Shown here: one piece after another, positions 1 to 10,554 of the stretch
How positions within the stretch are numbered: position 1 is the stretch's first letter
Layout: the number at the start of each line of letters is the position of its first letter
Origin: Symbiodinium natans
Taxonomy: Eukaryota; Sar; Dinophyceae; Suessiales; Symbiodiniaceae
Length of the DNA: 64,000 bases
Direction: 5' to 3'
Assembly (NCBI GenBank): GCA_905221605.1
Contig: CAJNDS010002275.1
Location: 157,001-221,000, forward strand
Notes under the pieces: generated by a model
Databases searched by the model: none
Told to the model about the DNA's origin: nothing
What the model saw: only the letters and a program-made list of their open reading frames with translations
Made by a program: the position numbers and the translations under genes

Positions 1-1990
1 GCTGGAAGGGAGTCATACTGTTGCAGAGCGCAGCATGCAGTATCTGCCCTTCGGTTGCCAACATTCTGCATTCGGTTTGCAATCAGTGCATCACAGCATG
101 CATTCTCTGCATTGTCAACCTGGTCAGCAGCATTGATGTCCAAACGAATGCGTAATGCAGTTATAAGCTAGCCTCGCACCTCACTGAATATGCAGAACAA
201 AGCGACGTCTCGGAATGTTGAGAGGGCATGCGCCATGCCACAACGCAGATGCATGCGAGTGGCTTTTCCAGCCTCTTGCAGAGGCAGGGTCTGCCAAGGG
301 GAAGCCTCGACTTCCTGTATTGGCTTCCTTGATTCTTCGCTTGAGGCACTGTGCTGACAGCGCTCTACGAGAGTCCTGTTCGGAGCTCTCTCCATTTGCT
401 GGTTATGACCTGGCGCTGCTGGGTGCAGGCAGCGTCTCGTCCTTCGGGTAGAAAAGGCAGTCCATTGACCCAACCGACCCCAATCGGTGCTCAGGGCTCC
501 CAAGATCTTCCCAGGGTTCAGGTTGGGGGTAGCTTTTGAGGATCGTTTCCCTCGTTGTCAAATCACTATTGTGATTGGGGGACCTGCATTCAGCCGAAGC
601 ACAAATTCGAACTGGGGTGTCCTATCGCCTTTAGCAACTCAGGGAACTCATGTCAGGATTTCTGGCAGGTGGAAAGGAAGATACAGGAGAGCAAATCGAG
701 GGGGGGACAACAACACTGCCAAGATGAATGCGCCATCCTGAAGCAAGAACCTCCTACCAAAACCCTTCCTTGGTCTTGCACTGTTCGATGTTGTTGCGCC
801 GAAATCGATGACACTGTGCATTTGAAAGAGTGACCTTGTCTGCACCCACAAGTTTCGAGACAGATTTATGCCGATGTGTTTCTGCATGCCAGAAGGAGCT
901 CCTAGAGTATGCAAGTATGCAACGCACCGGAAGCACGGGTCCAGCTCACCTGTGCTCACTTGTGCTCACCTGTGCTGTTCTGGTGGTCATCTGCGGCGCT
1001 ATCCGCCGCCAACAGGAACGAATCTCACCTTCAGAGGGCTTACATGCCAGTCCAACGATTCTCAGATAGAGGCACAGTGGCGCTTCTGAGTACAAGGGCT
1101 CGACTTTACAAGGCAAGGCCTTTGCCTTGACAATGCGAAGCGTCCCCAGAGTTCATCCGCCAGTCGAGCCTTGCAACTCCCCTCTCCCAGCCTATGAGGC
1201 TCCCATCCAAAGGTTCAGGCTTCCAGCCCATTCCTTGGGCAGGCTGACGCGGCATGTGTCCGATCCCGCAAGCGCTGTGATAACAGAGGACTCCCCATTC
1301 GCTTTCAAGCCTGAATCGAACAAACGCTTAGGGAAGGTTGGAGGCAGGGTGAGAGGCTACCTGGACAGGTGGGTCTTACCTTAGGACTCCTAAAATCTCC
1401 TAGGTTCCAGTGCGAAATTGTGACGATTCGGCATCATCCTGCTAATAACACGACGTGCCTCAATGTCGACTCTCCTCCATTCCACTCCATTCATATCCTG
1501 TGACAGGTGCCGCATCGCGCGCGCGCCGGGTTGCTTCTTCCATGTTTCTCGACACGAGTCCAGCTAGAGGTCCAGCGTCCGGAAGCGGCTTGTCTGCACT
1601 GCGAAAGGACCCCCCCTGCAAAACGAGACTGCTTTAAGGCTAAGGGTCGATTAAAAATATTCGGGACGATGAAGGCTTGAACATTGCTCACGAAGGCGTA
1701 TTTTGCGCGGCACCTGAGATGCATCATGCGAACGAAGCACGCGGGCGCAGGAGTCGCATGTCCCTTCGAAACAGAGCAACTTGCACCGATACTTGAGGTC
1801 CTTGTGCTGAAGGCCCCGCAGTCCGGGGTATCCCAAGTTTGTGTGATGTAATGAAAATGTTGCGCTGGCAACAAACTGTCTGGCTTGCGATGCCTTGGTT
1901 CAAATCGGACCCGATGTTCTTCGTAATGTAGATTGTACCACTGGCGCTGGACAGAATAAGCTCAGCTTTGGCACAGCTGTTCGGAGTCGA
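1..1990. other. no convincing gene, 2 kb
   Basis: Several overlapping frames are open for 60-130 codons on both strands, but none shows a recognisable motif, a consistent codon pattern or a plausible splice partner. The best single stretch is a 92-codon plus frame at about 555-833 with a Cys-rich, charged composition. It has no recognised domain. A GCATGC-rich AT-poor patch lies at 30-250. The region is best read as intergenic or intronic. Confidence 0.4.
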
Positions 1991-2020
1991 ATAGGTGTGT
2001 AGCCTCGTGCCGTAAGTCAT

Positions 2021-2215
2021 GTGCATGAGCTTGGACATTGGCACATCAGTCAAGGTGCGTCAGGGAAGAAGATAGAATGGGACACTCTACCTTTCGAAGT
2101 GCCCGCACCCTCGGACGGCAAAGTCGTCATTGACCGTGAGGATGAGGCAAGTTATGGTAGAAGCGGCCGTGAACTGAAGTTTAGCATGCGGCATGATGAT
2201 GGATCTTACATATGA
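2021..2215 (+). CDS. possible exon, charged unknown protein
   Basis: A 64-codon plus frame has an acidic and basic composition typical of real exons here, containing GKKIEWDTLPFEVPAPSDGK and later RELKFSMRHDDG. It begins with the residues HELGHWH, which resembles a HExxH zinc site, but nothing around it supports a metallopeptidase and I treat that as chance. The apparent first codon is GTG, so the segment is more likely an internal exon than a complete gene. A 175-codon open frame at 2480-3007 might belong to the same gene but has no recognisable feature. Confidence 0.25.
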   Translation: MHELGHWHISQGASGKKIEWDTLPFEVPAPSDGKVVIDREDEASYGRSGRELKFSMRHDDGSYI

Positions 2216-3160
2216 AGTTTGGGTTGGCTGCAGGAGAATCTTCCAGACGAGGAGCCCAGCGACATCGGTCCTGCCATCCGCCGCAATTTCAGGTAATGGG
2301 GGGTGTTGCGGCGAGCTGTGGCCATCTTCTGCGCCAGGTCGTGCCACCTCATCCACCAAAACCCTCTGCGATGGGTGCCGCAGCAGAAAGGGCTTGTCAT
2401 GTTGACTCGCTGCAACATCAACACCACGATTGCCGAGCTGTGTTGATGTATGGTGATGTGGGTTTGAGCTTGTAGCAGCTTGAGTATTGGCTGCATTCCA
2501 ATCCGACCGAGTATCAAAGGTGATCTACGAGGAGAAGCCAATGGCCCTCGGCCCGCAGTCCATTCACAGCTGGATGCGGATGAAGTTGGCTGCCTAGCTT
2601 CCACACAGTTTGCACTACCTGGGCTTCGGCGGGCTTCGGCGGGTTTTGTCGAATGGTTGGATGCTTGTGCCAAGTTTTGTCCGCTTGGGGCCATGGCCAG
2701 TAGGGCTGGTCCTAGCTGCTTATATACCGGATCGGAGAAGTTGTTGCTTCGGAGCACGGAGGCAGAACCTGCAGACACTGTCACAGAGGCTCCAGAGGAG
2801 GTGCGTTGCACAAAGTCGTTGAACGACGATGAACCTGCTGTTCACCGGCTTCACCTGACATCACCTGACGGCGTTTCAGGTATCTGGATATGTCAGAGAG
2901 ACGAGGCTACAGCATGCTGCATCAATCTGCATCATCTCCTTCGAACGTTCAACGATGTGCAGCCAGGACAGTTGAGACAGGCAAGTGGCCGCCGCATCCT
3001 AGTGTGAGTCCAAGAGTCTGCGAGCGTATCGGCCTCTCTCATGGTTTATCTTTGTCCATGAGAAGTTCATGTGAAGGACAAGACGGAAACGCTGACCTGC
3101 CTGCTGGGCCAGTGCCGAGCATCAAGGCAGCCAACATCAAGCTGGCGGTTGACTCGTTGA

Positions 3161-3835
3161 ATGGCATGGGGGAGGGAGTCAGGTCGGCGAGTGACAAAGG
3201 GACAGCGAGATAGAGCCATTGTTGCTCTTGCTAGGAAGCTGATGACGAAGTTCCAGCTTTTCTGGATTGATGTGCAAGCCGTTCTGTACTCCCGAGAAAG
3301 TGAGGTAAGGGGCCTGAGTGTTCCTCTTTGAATCACTCCTGAAGGGAACGACATAGTAACATAGTATCTGGGTCTGGAGGGCCTAGACCCCACCAAAGTA
3401 TGCTAATTTGACGTGTGCCTGCAGCAGATCTATGCCGAACACCGGTATGCGGATGCTGAGAAGGCCATGTCCAGCCATGCAATATTGCGATGCCTGTTGT
3501 GAAACAAGTCACGTGAGCAGAAGGCAAATGAGTCTTGGTCAGAGCTGCTTCGTCAGCACGAGGAGGCCTGGAGCAGTGCGGATCTTCTCAGAGTCCATGC
3601 TCATGTTTACCTGTTGAGGCAGAAGCAAGTGGCACGGCCAGACAGACTGAACTTGAGGCTCAATGCTTGCGATGGCGACCAGGTTCTGCAAAGCCCACAT
3701 CCGGACCCTGAGGTGCACTTGAGAGACTTGAAAGATGAAGCTGAATCTCAACAAGATGCCCCTGAGCCGCTGTACAAAAGTCCCAACGCGGACAACGTCA
3801 TTCCGCCTGAGCTTCGAACCGGGCTAGAGCGCTAG
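3161..3835 (+). CDS. three-exon gene 3' part, charged helical protein
   Basis: Three segments join in phase. Exon one runs from 3161 (first ATG after an in-frame stop) or from an acceptor at 3182, to 3304, followed by a GTAAGG donor. Exon two is 3425-3463, with a GC donor. Exon three is 3521-3835 and ends in TAG. The joined protein has GQRDRAIVALARKLMTKF, then YAEHRYADAEK, then ANESWSELLRQHEEAWSSAD and a polar, proline-containing tail. Composition suggests long amphipathic helices or a coiled coil. The second intron is only 57 bp. The AIVALARKL string recalls the C-terminus of IS110 transposases, but no other part matches. Function is unknown and the 5' end is uncertain. Confidence 0.55.
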
Positions 3836-4060
3836 CCAAGTTCGAAAAATGAAGGATATTCGTACATGTGTTTCAGTCGCACTATGGTGCCCACGTATCT
3901 CGGTCGAGATGCCCCGCCACAAGGCTTGCTACTGATGCTTGTTCTGACGCCCATGTTGAGGAAGCGCTTGGTGCTTTCCCATTTTTCGGCAAGATACGCA
4001 AAGACATCTGAGGTGGGGGCTTGTGTGCTTCCTTGACGTAGGACTACTTGTGTTACTTGC
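3836..4060. other. short non-coding spacer
   Basis: No open frame with coding character is seen on either strand between the stop at 3835 and the next exon candidate. Confidence 0.4.
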
Positions 4061-4061
4061 A

Positions 4062-4540
4062 GGTGGACGAGAGGTCACCGGATCCGGCGGAGAAGTTGGG
4101 TGACGAGGCATAGACAAGCGAGCAGGGTTAGTGATGGTTAGTGATCAGTACCATGAAGTGCCATGCTGAACTGGCCAAAAGCAAGGCGCGGCAGATTCTC
4201 GGAGATGATGTTAAGGTCACGGTGGCACAGGCCGTAGCAGTAGCAGCAGTAGGCAGTTGTTCTTTGAGCCCCAGAGCTTGCACGATCTTGCACGCATACT
4301 TTGGGGCATGTCCTGCGAAAGGATTTCATGGCTCTGCACTCAGCGGCAGGCTGTTGCTGAAATGCGCATCGGAATCCAGCCTCCGCGAACCGAACGAACC
4401 GAACGGACCGAGGTGCTGCGTGGCGATCAAGACTTTGAGCCGGAGCACCTCGGGCAAAACATATTGTGTTCCAGGGCCAGGCAGTCAAGAGTTGAAAAGC
4501 TGAGCCTGGTGTCATTTTCAGGCAGGAACTTGCTGTGAAG
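4062..4540 (+). CDS. possible exons of an unknown gene
   Basis: A likely terminal exon starts after the CAG at about 4061 and reads VDERSPDPAEKLGDEA before TAG. About 60 bp later a plus frame near 4150-4255 reads CHAELAKSKARQILGDDVKV followed by an Ala/Val run, and another near 4340-4470 reads AEMRIGIQPP and FEPEHLGQNI. These have exon-like composition, but I could not establish the joins. No domain is recognised. They may be from one or two small genes. Confidence 0.3.
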
Positions 4541-4929
4541 AGATATCCATGGCACCGAGACACTTCAGCTGCAGCCCCATTCGATCGGGACTCTTGAACC
4601 ATGCAGTCCAGCATCAAACCAAAACGCCTTGGACGCAGGTCTGGCCCACAAAGTCTGGGTGTTCCTGCTGCGACTGCTGCGACTAAGCTGCCCGTGCCGG
4701 AAAATGTGGGAAATCTACAGTGCCGACTGTGATTTCGCTTTGCTATATCTGCAGCAGTCGAACAGCCCTAAATGCAAAATCTGGTGAAGCGGCAAGGCGC
4801 AGACGGCAGCCAAAGCCTGAGGCCCAAATCCTCCGGCCTTCTCGGTTCCGGAGGCTCAACTTTTTGACCTTTGCTGTAAGACCTCTGCCTATGCAGTGGC
4901 AACGTCCCGCTAGTGAACCACAGTTGAGC

Positions 4930-5560
4930 CCTCAAAGAGGAGGTGCACCAATCACTGTTAATCCTGGCTTTACAGGAAGCCTCCGCACGTCAAGATGTAC
5001 AGAGTGGGTTTTCCATCGCTGATGAGTTTGCTTGGATCAGGTGTGGACCTGGTGCAAGTCAACACTTGCTGCAGCGATTTCTCTCTGACGTCTGCGCTGA
5101 TAATGGTTGTAGCGAGGGTCTCTGCACCCACCGCGGCCACCCTGGCTCTCAAAAGGAAATGCTCAGAAACGCCGCGCGTGCGGATGCTGTGCTTACGCTC
5201 TGCCATCGTGTTGCTTTTTTTCGTGGAGAGGGGTTGGAGATGGTCGGAGGCACAAGGGGTGCCGGGCAGAAGAGTGGCAGCTGCGCAACAGCGGCCGAGC
5301 CGCAGTACCGTGATGTTTCTCAAGCGCTTCCTTCCTCGTCAGATTCCTCTCTCTCCAAATCCTTTTGCTTCCCATGGGTAGGGTGTGCGTATTGTGCTGG
5401 GCTTAGCGACATGTGGAGCATTTTCTTGAGCCATCTTGGGCCTCTTTGCTTCTTGCACGGCAGTCGCCAGGATGGCATGGACTTTTTCTGCAACATGCTT
5501 TGGAGGCCGGGTGACGAACCCGGTTCGGGTCCATCTAAAGTACAACTCCGTTTGGTATAG
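4930..5560 (+). CDS. possible exon in a 205-codon open frame
   Basis: The first 30 codons (LKEEVHQSLLILALQEASAR, then DEFAWIRCGPG) look like a helical coding exon. It would start after an AG at about 4926. The frame remains open for a further 170 codons with a Cys/Ser/Gly-rich, low-information composition that is probably non-coding. No family is recognised. Confidence 0.25.
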
Positions 5561-5954
5561 CAGAGCTAGCTGATCTCAGAGCTGGTTTGACTTCGGTTGG
5601 AGCTCTGCAAAACTTCGAGTGAGTGGCTGCAAGCGTCTCTGCAGGTTTATGCAGCTGCGGTGAATGTGCTGTGGGTGTGCAGACTACATAGTCGGTTTTC
5701 GTGTCACTGTACTCCTGTCAAGATGGCCGCAATTAAGAGTGTTAGACACTTGCTACGACCGTGAGCCCTGTCAATTTATAGCGCCGCACATCTTGGAGAG
5801 GGACTCTGCTCTGGCTCTGCTCTGTCCCGAGCGACACTGGGAGCCAAATTCGATTTTAAAGTGCATCTTGCGAGGCTTGGTATAGATTGGTAGAGATTGG
5901 TACAGATTTTGTACAGAAGCATTTTTCATGCTCGTGGCCTCTTGACTCTCGGAG

Positions 5955-6170
5955 ATGGTGTACGAGTACTTGAGGTCGATTGAAATGCCACAGGTAGCTG
6001 TCCTGCCGGTGAAGTGCCTGTAGCCTCTCAAAGCCCTAACACGAAGTTTTACGACACTTTCGCTGGTGCTATGTTTTCAGCTCAAGCAAGTCGTCTACCT
6101 CATCACTGCTGTCCTGGATCATGGGCTCAGGCCCCCTGTGCGCGCTTTTCCGAACAATGAAGCCGACTGA
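5955..6170 (+). CDS. two-exon segment, unknown protein C-terminus
   Basis: An exon at 5955-5993 (MVYEYLRSIEMPQ) is followed by a GT donor. After an acceptor at 6080 the frame continues at 6081 with LKQVVYLITAVLDHGL and ends at a TGA at 6168-6170. The join is in phase and the residues form two plausible helices, the second hydrophobic. The (TC)n microsatellite begins immediately after the stop. The 5' start is unknown, because ATG 5955 may simply lie inside an exon. Alternatively a GC donor near 6130 would continue the gene. No family is recognised. Confidence 0.45.
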
Positions 6171-6566
6171 ATCTCTCTCTCTCTCTCTGTAGTATGTGTT
6201 TGTGTGTGTAGCACTTTGTTTTGGAACAACACGCGCGAGGTTTGCAACATGAGATGAAGATATTTCACTTTTCCTCATTTTCATGATGTGCGCATTTTGG
6301 GCCATTTTAGCCCCTGAGGCTGCGCATAGACTGAGCTTTGTGTGCTCGGGCTTCTGCCGTCCCCTACATGAGTAGGGAGACCCCGAAGACGACTGTGTGT
6401 GTCTGTGTGTCTGCCTGTCTGTCTGTCTGTCTGGCTGGCTGGCTGGCTGGCTGGGTGTGTGTGTGTGTGTGTGTGTGTCTCTCTCTCTCTCTCTCTCTGT
6501 CTCTGTGTGTGTGTGTGTGTCTTTGTGTTTGTCTGTCTGTCTGCCTGTCTGTCTGTCTGCGCGTCT
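6171..6566. repeat. compound microsatellite (TC/TG/CTGT/GGCT)
   Basis: A short (TC)n tract at 6172-6188 is followed by (TG)n. The main block at 6389-6566 consists of TG, CTGT, CTGG, TC and TG runs in succession. Long open frames cross it on both strands (including a 381-codon minus frame), because the repeat units lack stop codons. They are not genes. Confidence 0.95.
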
Positions 6567-7004
6567 CTGTTTTTTCATCGTGCAAACATCTTCAGACGTG
6601 TTTGACAACCCCATATGTTTAGGTGTAGAGAAACGATGCACACTTGAGACGTAATATGCGCAAGTCACCAGTACTGAAACAAGTGCCAAGTTTTTGCTTC
6701 TCAGCGTTGTTGCTTGTAGTCTGATTAGACGTGCGTGCACTGTGCGCCTGCCGACAAAAAAGTTTCTGGCGTGATGCAAAACTTCAACACATACGACTAC
6801 TTTCAGTTGCCGTTGGCCAAGATACATCAACTGCCTTTGCAGATGGTGGCCAACAGCATTTCTGGTGGCCTGTGAGGTGCATCCAAAGCCTTGGAGACTG
6901 CTCTGCAGGAAGCCTCCCCCGATGAGGTCAAAATGGCCTTGCAGGCAGTACAAGAGATGAACTGATCGTGGGTTGATGTGCTCCGTGTCATTACCATCTA
7001 ATCG

Positions 7005-7160
7005 TTTTTCACGAGGACTTGGCGCCACAGGACAAGACCAAGCTGAGAGCAGTGGTGGCGGCACCTGCAAACAATCCCACACCAGGCCCTGATGGAGCTT
7101 TTGCATATCTTCGACGCCTGCAACCTGTGCAGCCTGTTGAAGTGCAGGTGCTGGACCAGG
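7005..7160 (+). CDS. possible exon, unknown
   Basis: A plus frame reads DLAPQDKTKLRAVVAAPANN followed by a Pro/Gly linker and AYLRRLQPVQPVEVQVLD. The composition is more coding-like than the other five frames. No domain or start is visible. It could be an exon between the 6.1 kb and 8 kb genes. Confidence 0.25.
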
Positions 7161-7456
7161 AGGGGCCGTCGCATCTGGGCATGTCGACTGCAGCTCCATC
7201 ACTGCCATTGCCAAAGACTGCAGAGGCCAGAGAGGTTCGAGGCTCTTCGAGGCTCTTTTAAAGGCGTCTTTTGTTGGAGAGATGCAGATTCGTCACTGCG
7301 ACTTTTTTGGTCTCTTCGCCTGTATCACAGCAGATGGCAGAACACGAGGCTTGAAAGAGCAACCTTCGCAGCCAAAGTTCAAGGGCGCCCTGGTGCAAGT
7401 TTATGTGCGAGGCGCACCGCTCCTTGGTCAGATCTTCGGCCTCTTTTGGGTGAGAC

Positions 7457-7723
7457 TCATAAGATGCCACTCCCATGGTAGTAGCCCTTGCTTGCCCATT
7501 TGACGTAAGACAACCGGTGAGCTTGCAGATATTTCCAGATGTCAGTGACCAAAAGTTGCGAGCTGAGGTTTGGCGGATCAGACAAGAGCTCAAATGGGCA
7601 CCGGTTCGATTCAATCACCCTCGCAAATGGTATGATTGAGTCAGGCATGAGCTGTTTCTTGGCCCAACAGTAAACGTTTGCTGTTGCTTCGAGCGCTCGT
7701 CGAGGCTGGGCTCGCAGGTGCAA
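7457..7723 (-). CDS. possible minus-strand exon or gene remnant
   Basis: An 88-codon minus frame contains SIIPFARVIESNRCPFELLS and VTDIWKYLQ, which looks more protein-like than the overlapping plus frames. There is no start, domain or partner exon. It would be the only reasonably coding-like minus segment in the first 20 kb, so a relic or chance opening is as likely. Confidence 0.2.
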   Translation of the reverse strand: MHLRAQPRRALEATANVYCWAKKQLMPDSIIPFARVIESNRCPFELLSDPPNLSSQLLVTDIWKYLQAHRLSYVKWASKGYYHGSGIL

Positions 7724-8192
7724 GTTGCTGCAAAAGGGATGTGGATCCTAAATCGACAGTAAAGCTTCAAAGACCACAAGAGCCAGTGGAATCTGAATGG
7801 CTTGCTTCGAGCCCGACCAACATGTCGACAGTCCGCTGCTAGCGCAGGGCTTCCAAGATTACTCTAGCGTCCAACAACCCATCTCGGCTTGAAAGCATCC
7901 CGTTGTCAAGGCGGGAGTATCGGTGGGCTGTCTAGATGGCGACTCAACAAGCACTCTTTTGACTTAGACAGTAACTTCTAGACATTGGACTAGGGCGTGT
8001 GCAGGATGACCCAGGCAAAGGGATGTATAAGGGTGGAACTGGTTGTCGACTGATCGATCTTGCAGGAGTTTGCGAGGTCTCAGCTAGGCAGAGCCCCTGG
8101 GCCTGGCAGTCACATGCGCTCCGATTCCATCTGAAGCTTCGATTGCGAAGCGGCCGTGGGTTCAACGATACTTGATCACGCTCCGAGGTCAG

Positions 8193-10072
8193 CTGCTTCA
8201 CTATACACACGAAGAGCACGAGCACTTCTTCTCTCTGGCTGCAAAGTTTGACTTCATCATTGTCAGGTGTGACCCAGGCCAGATCAAGGCCGGAACATGT
8301 TCGAGTCTCGCCGGCGGCACCCGGTATCATCCCGGTATTCCACGTTGCTAGTGTGCCAGGCGGATGGAGGAGACCAGCAGAAGTTTGATGATGGGATGCG
8401 CAAATTGAGGACACTTGCAAGGGCGGTCTCAGGTGACGGCACGCAGTTTTGTCCTTGACAATGAGAGGAAGCAAGGTGTTCAGATCTGGCCATCGCCTGA
8501 TGGCATGGAGAAGATGGCGGCCAAGGACGCGGAGTGCTGCTTTCACACGGGGTTCAGAGTCACATGTCTAAAATGTCACAGACAAAGTCGGTATTAAGCT
8601 TGTGCATCTTTTGAAAGTGCATAGCTGGCATAGCTACTCCCACACTGCGTACACTCTGGAATTGCAGCTGCTTGCGCACGCCACCTCAGCAGCCTGGCCG
8701 GCCCTCAGCGGCATCGGATTGCAGCTCCTCCAAGCGGTTCGGGCGAGACAGGAAAAGGGGGGTGGGGGTGGGCCACCAATTTCAGCCTGGCCAAGTCGAA
8801 TTGGCAATTTCCATGTGGCAATACCTGCATTCAGGACGCGCTGTGCAAGGTGGCGAGCATGAGCATTGGATTGCCTGATACATTGGCCTACTACAGTGAG
8901 CAAGAATTTGCTCAAGGCTTTAAGAAGGCCGTGGCCTTCCAGCCGCGTGTCATCAGGCACAGAGAGGGCATCTGGACTGTCAAGTTGAAAGCACAGAACT
9001 ACTGTTCCGAGTTTGGACAGCGCTGCGCTGAAGACACGGAAGTTCTGGTGCTCATGGAAGACAATGACAACCACGAGGAAGAACACACGGTTGCCGAGTT
9101 CATCGAGTTTTGTGTCAACGGACACAGCGACAAGGCTGGCAAGTGGACTTCCAAAGGAGCTGGGAAGTACTTGGCGGGTGGAAAAGAAGCTGGCGGACAG
9201 CTGGTCGATCAGAGATTCTGCCCACGCAAAGTGGAAGGCCTTGTCCTGATCTGACCTGCTTTAAGGAGCAGCACGTTGAATAGTAATTACAGTACGCAGA
9301 AATAGAACCATACGGTCCGTGCTATCCAAATGTTTGCGAGCAAGAGCTAAGATCACATGATCATGCCAGCATCCTGCAGGCGAACTGCGGTACAACATGA
9401 TTGCAGACACGCTGGTTGGAATCACTCACGAGAAGCCAAAAGCAGGAGGCATCTCAGTTGGAGGTACCGGTTCTGTATATACGTACTTTGGTTCTGACGA
9501 GCCGCAGTACCAGAGGCTAACTCGCGGCTTCCTAGATAAAGATCTGCCTCTCGTCATGCCGGCGCTGGGTCTAGATGAGCTCCCATTGTGGTGGACCGCC
9601 GACTTCATCAACTCATCCCCCGAGGGGACGGACGAGAAGTGGATTGTAAGCGCGTTCAACTGCTCCTGCGCCAGCATATCTCGCTGTTTGGCCGCCTGCT
9701 GCAAAGATGACACGCCAAATGCAAGCTACGATGATATCTCCGCAGAAGACAAGGCTTGTGCTCCAAAGCACAACTTCGACACGTGCTTTTTTCATTGCTC
9801 TGGTGAGAAGAGCCTTTTCATAGAGTCGGGAGCTGTTGTTTTAGCGACTCTTGTAGTATAAGAGCAGCATGGCACTAGCCTCATGATTCGCTTAAAGAGA
9901 TACTTAGCTTTTGGGGCTGTTGTCGGCGAGGCCCGATAGTCAACACAGTGCCTGGCTGCAGATGTCTTCAGACCCCAGACCTCAGATGGTGGCCCTTAAA
10001 TGCCAGGCTGAGGCAGACAAGCACGGCAAGCTCATTGGTGAGAAGGCGGCGGCGATTCTGAGCAAGAAGTAG
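8193..10072 (+). CDS. ATP-grasp-like (DUF6815-like) protein, six exons
   Basis: Six segments join in phase: (8088 or 8193)-8288, 8360-8425, 8466-8525 (or from 8472), 8835-9237, 9380-9753 and 10007-10072 (TAG). Intron donors are GC, GT, GA, GC and GC, and all acceptors are AG. Landmarks in order are FIIVRCDPGQIK|ADGGDQQKF, GVQIWPSPDGMEKM, GLPDTLAYYSE, AFQPRVI, EEEHTVAEFIEFCVNG, GGQLVDQRFCPR, GGTGSVYTYFG, WWTADFINSSPEGTDEKW, FNCSCASIS and GKLIGEKAAAILSKK. From memory, this matches a eukaryotic-algal family with an ATP-grasp fold, where D-F-I-N and E-F-N-C would lie at the metal site. Two expected pieces seem altered: a Gly-rich loop near 8945 is missing and the Glu before FNC is Ala. It may be a decayed copy. 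The N-terminal exons are not found. The substrate is unknown. Confidence 0.7.
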
Positions 10073-10458
10073 GAAGCCTGCATGGTGGTGTCGAAAGTCA
10101 ACTTGTCCGAACCCATAGTTGGCCGCTGCGGAAATTCCCGTGGCGGCAGCCCAAGATGGGCAGCTGTGGGGGTTGGCTTCTTGAGATGCAGTGCCGTTAA
10201 GGACAAAGTGACTGCGAATGCTGCGGTTTTAGGAGTCACGCCTGCAAGGCTCATACAGAAGGAGGTGGTTGGTCGTAGGATTTCTAGGCTCTTGCAGTTT
10301 GGCTCTGGATCAGGCTCGGCTTAGTTTCCAGTGCTTTCGATGCTGATGTGATCGACTGTGAGTGGCTGCTGCGCCACCATCCGGGCATGAGAGCTGCTGA
10401 GACCTCGACTGTCGCACGTATCTGCCGTGATCAGCGTTGGATATCAAAGGGAAGATGA
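10073..10458. other. intergenic spacer before PPR gene
   Basis: About 390 bp lie between the TAG of the ATP-grasp-like gene and the in-frame stop preceding the PPR reading frame. Short open frames occur on both strands with no motif. Any 5' UTR or promoter of the PPR gene would be here, but no TATA-type or other element can be named. Confidence 0.4.
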
Positions 10459-10554
10459 CCTCCTTCTGCCCACCGTGTGACCGTGTGCCCATTGGGCCGA
10501 TGCACAGAAGTCTCAGAAGTGACAGAAGAATTACGCAAGCTGACAGACTCGAGC

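Noticed and set aside
2021-2045. HELGH zinc-metallopeptidase motif
   Set aside because: Isolated pentapeptide at the start of a short frame with no supporting family context.
3191-3260. Similarity of AIVALARKL to the C-terminus of IS110-type transposases
   Set aside because: Only about ten residues match and the neighbouring exons continue with a different, charged helical protein. No catalytic motif is present.
6069-7214. 381-codon minus-strand ORF
   Set aside because: It spans the compound microsatellite, and the residues are dominated by RQTDRQTD/THTHTH runs produced by the repeat.
7944-8546. 200-codon minus-strand ORF
   Set aside because: It lies antisense to the first exons of the ATP-grasp-like gene and has no motif.
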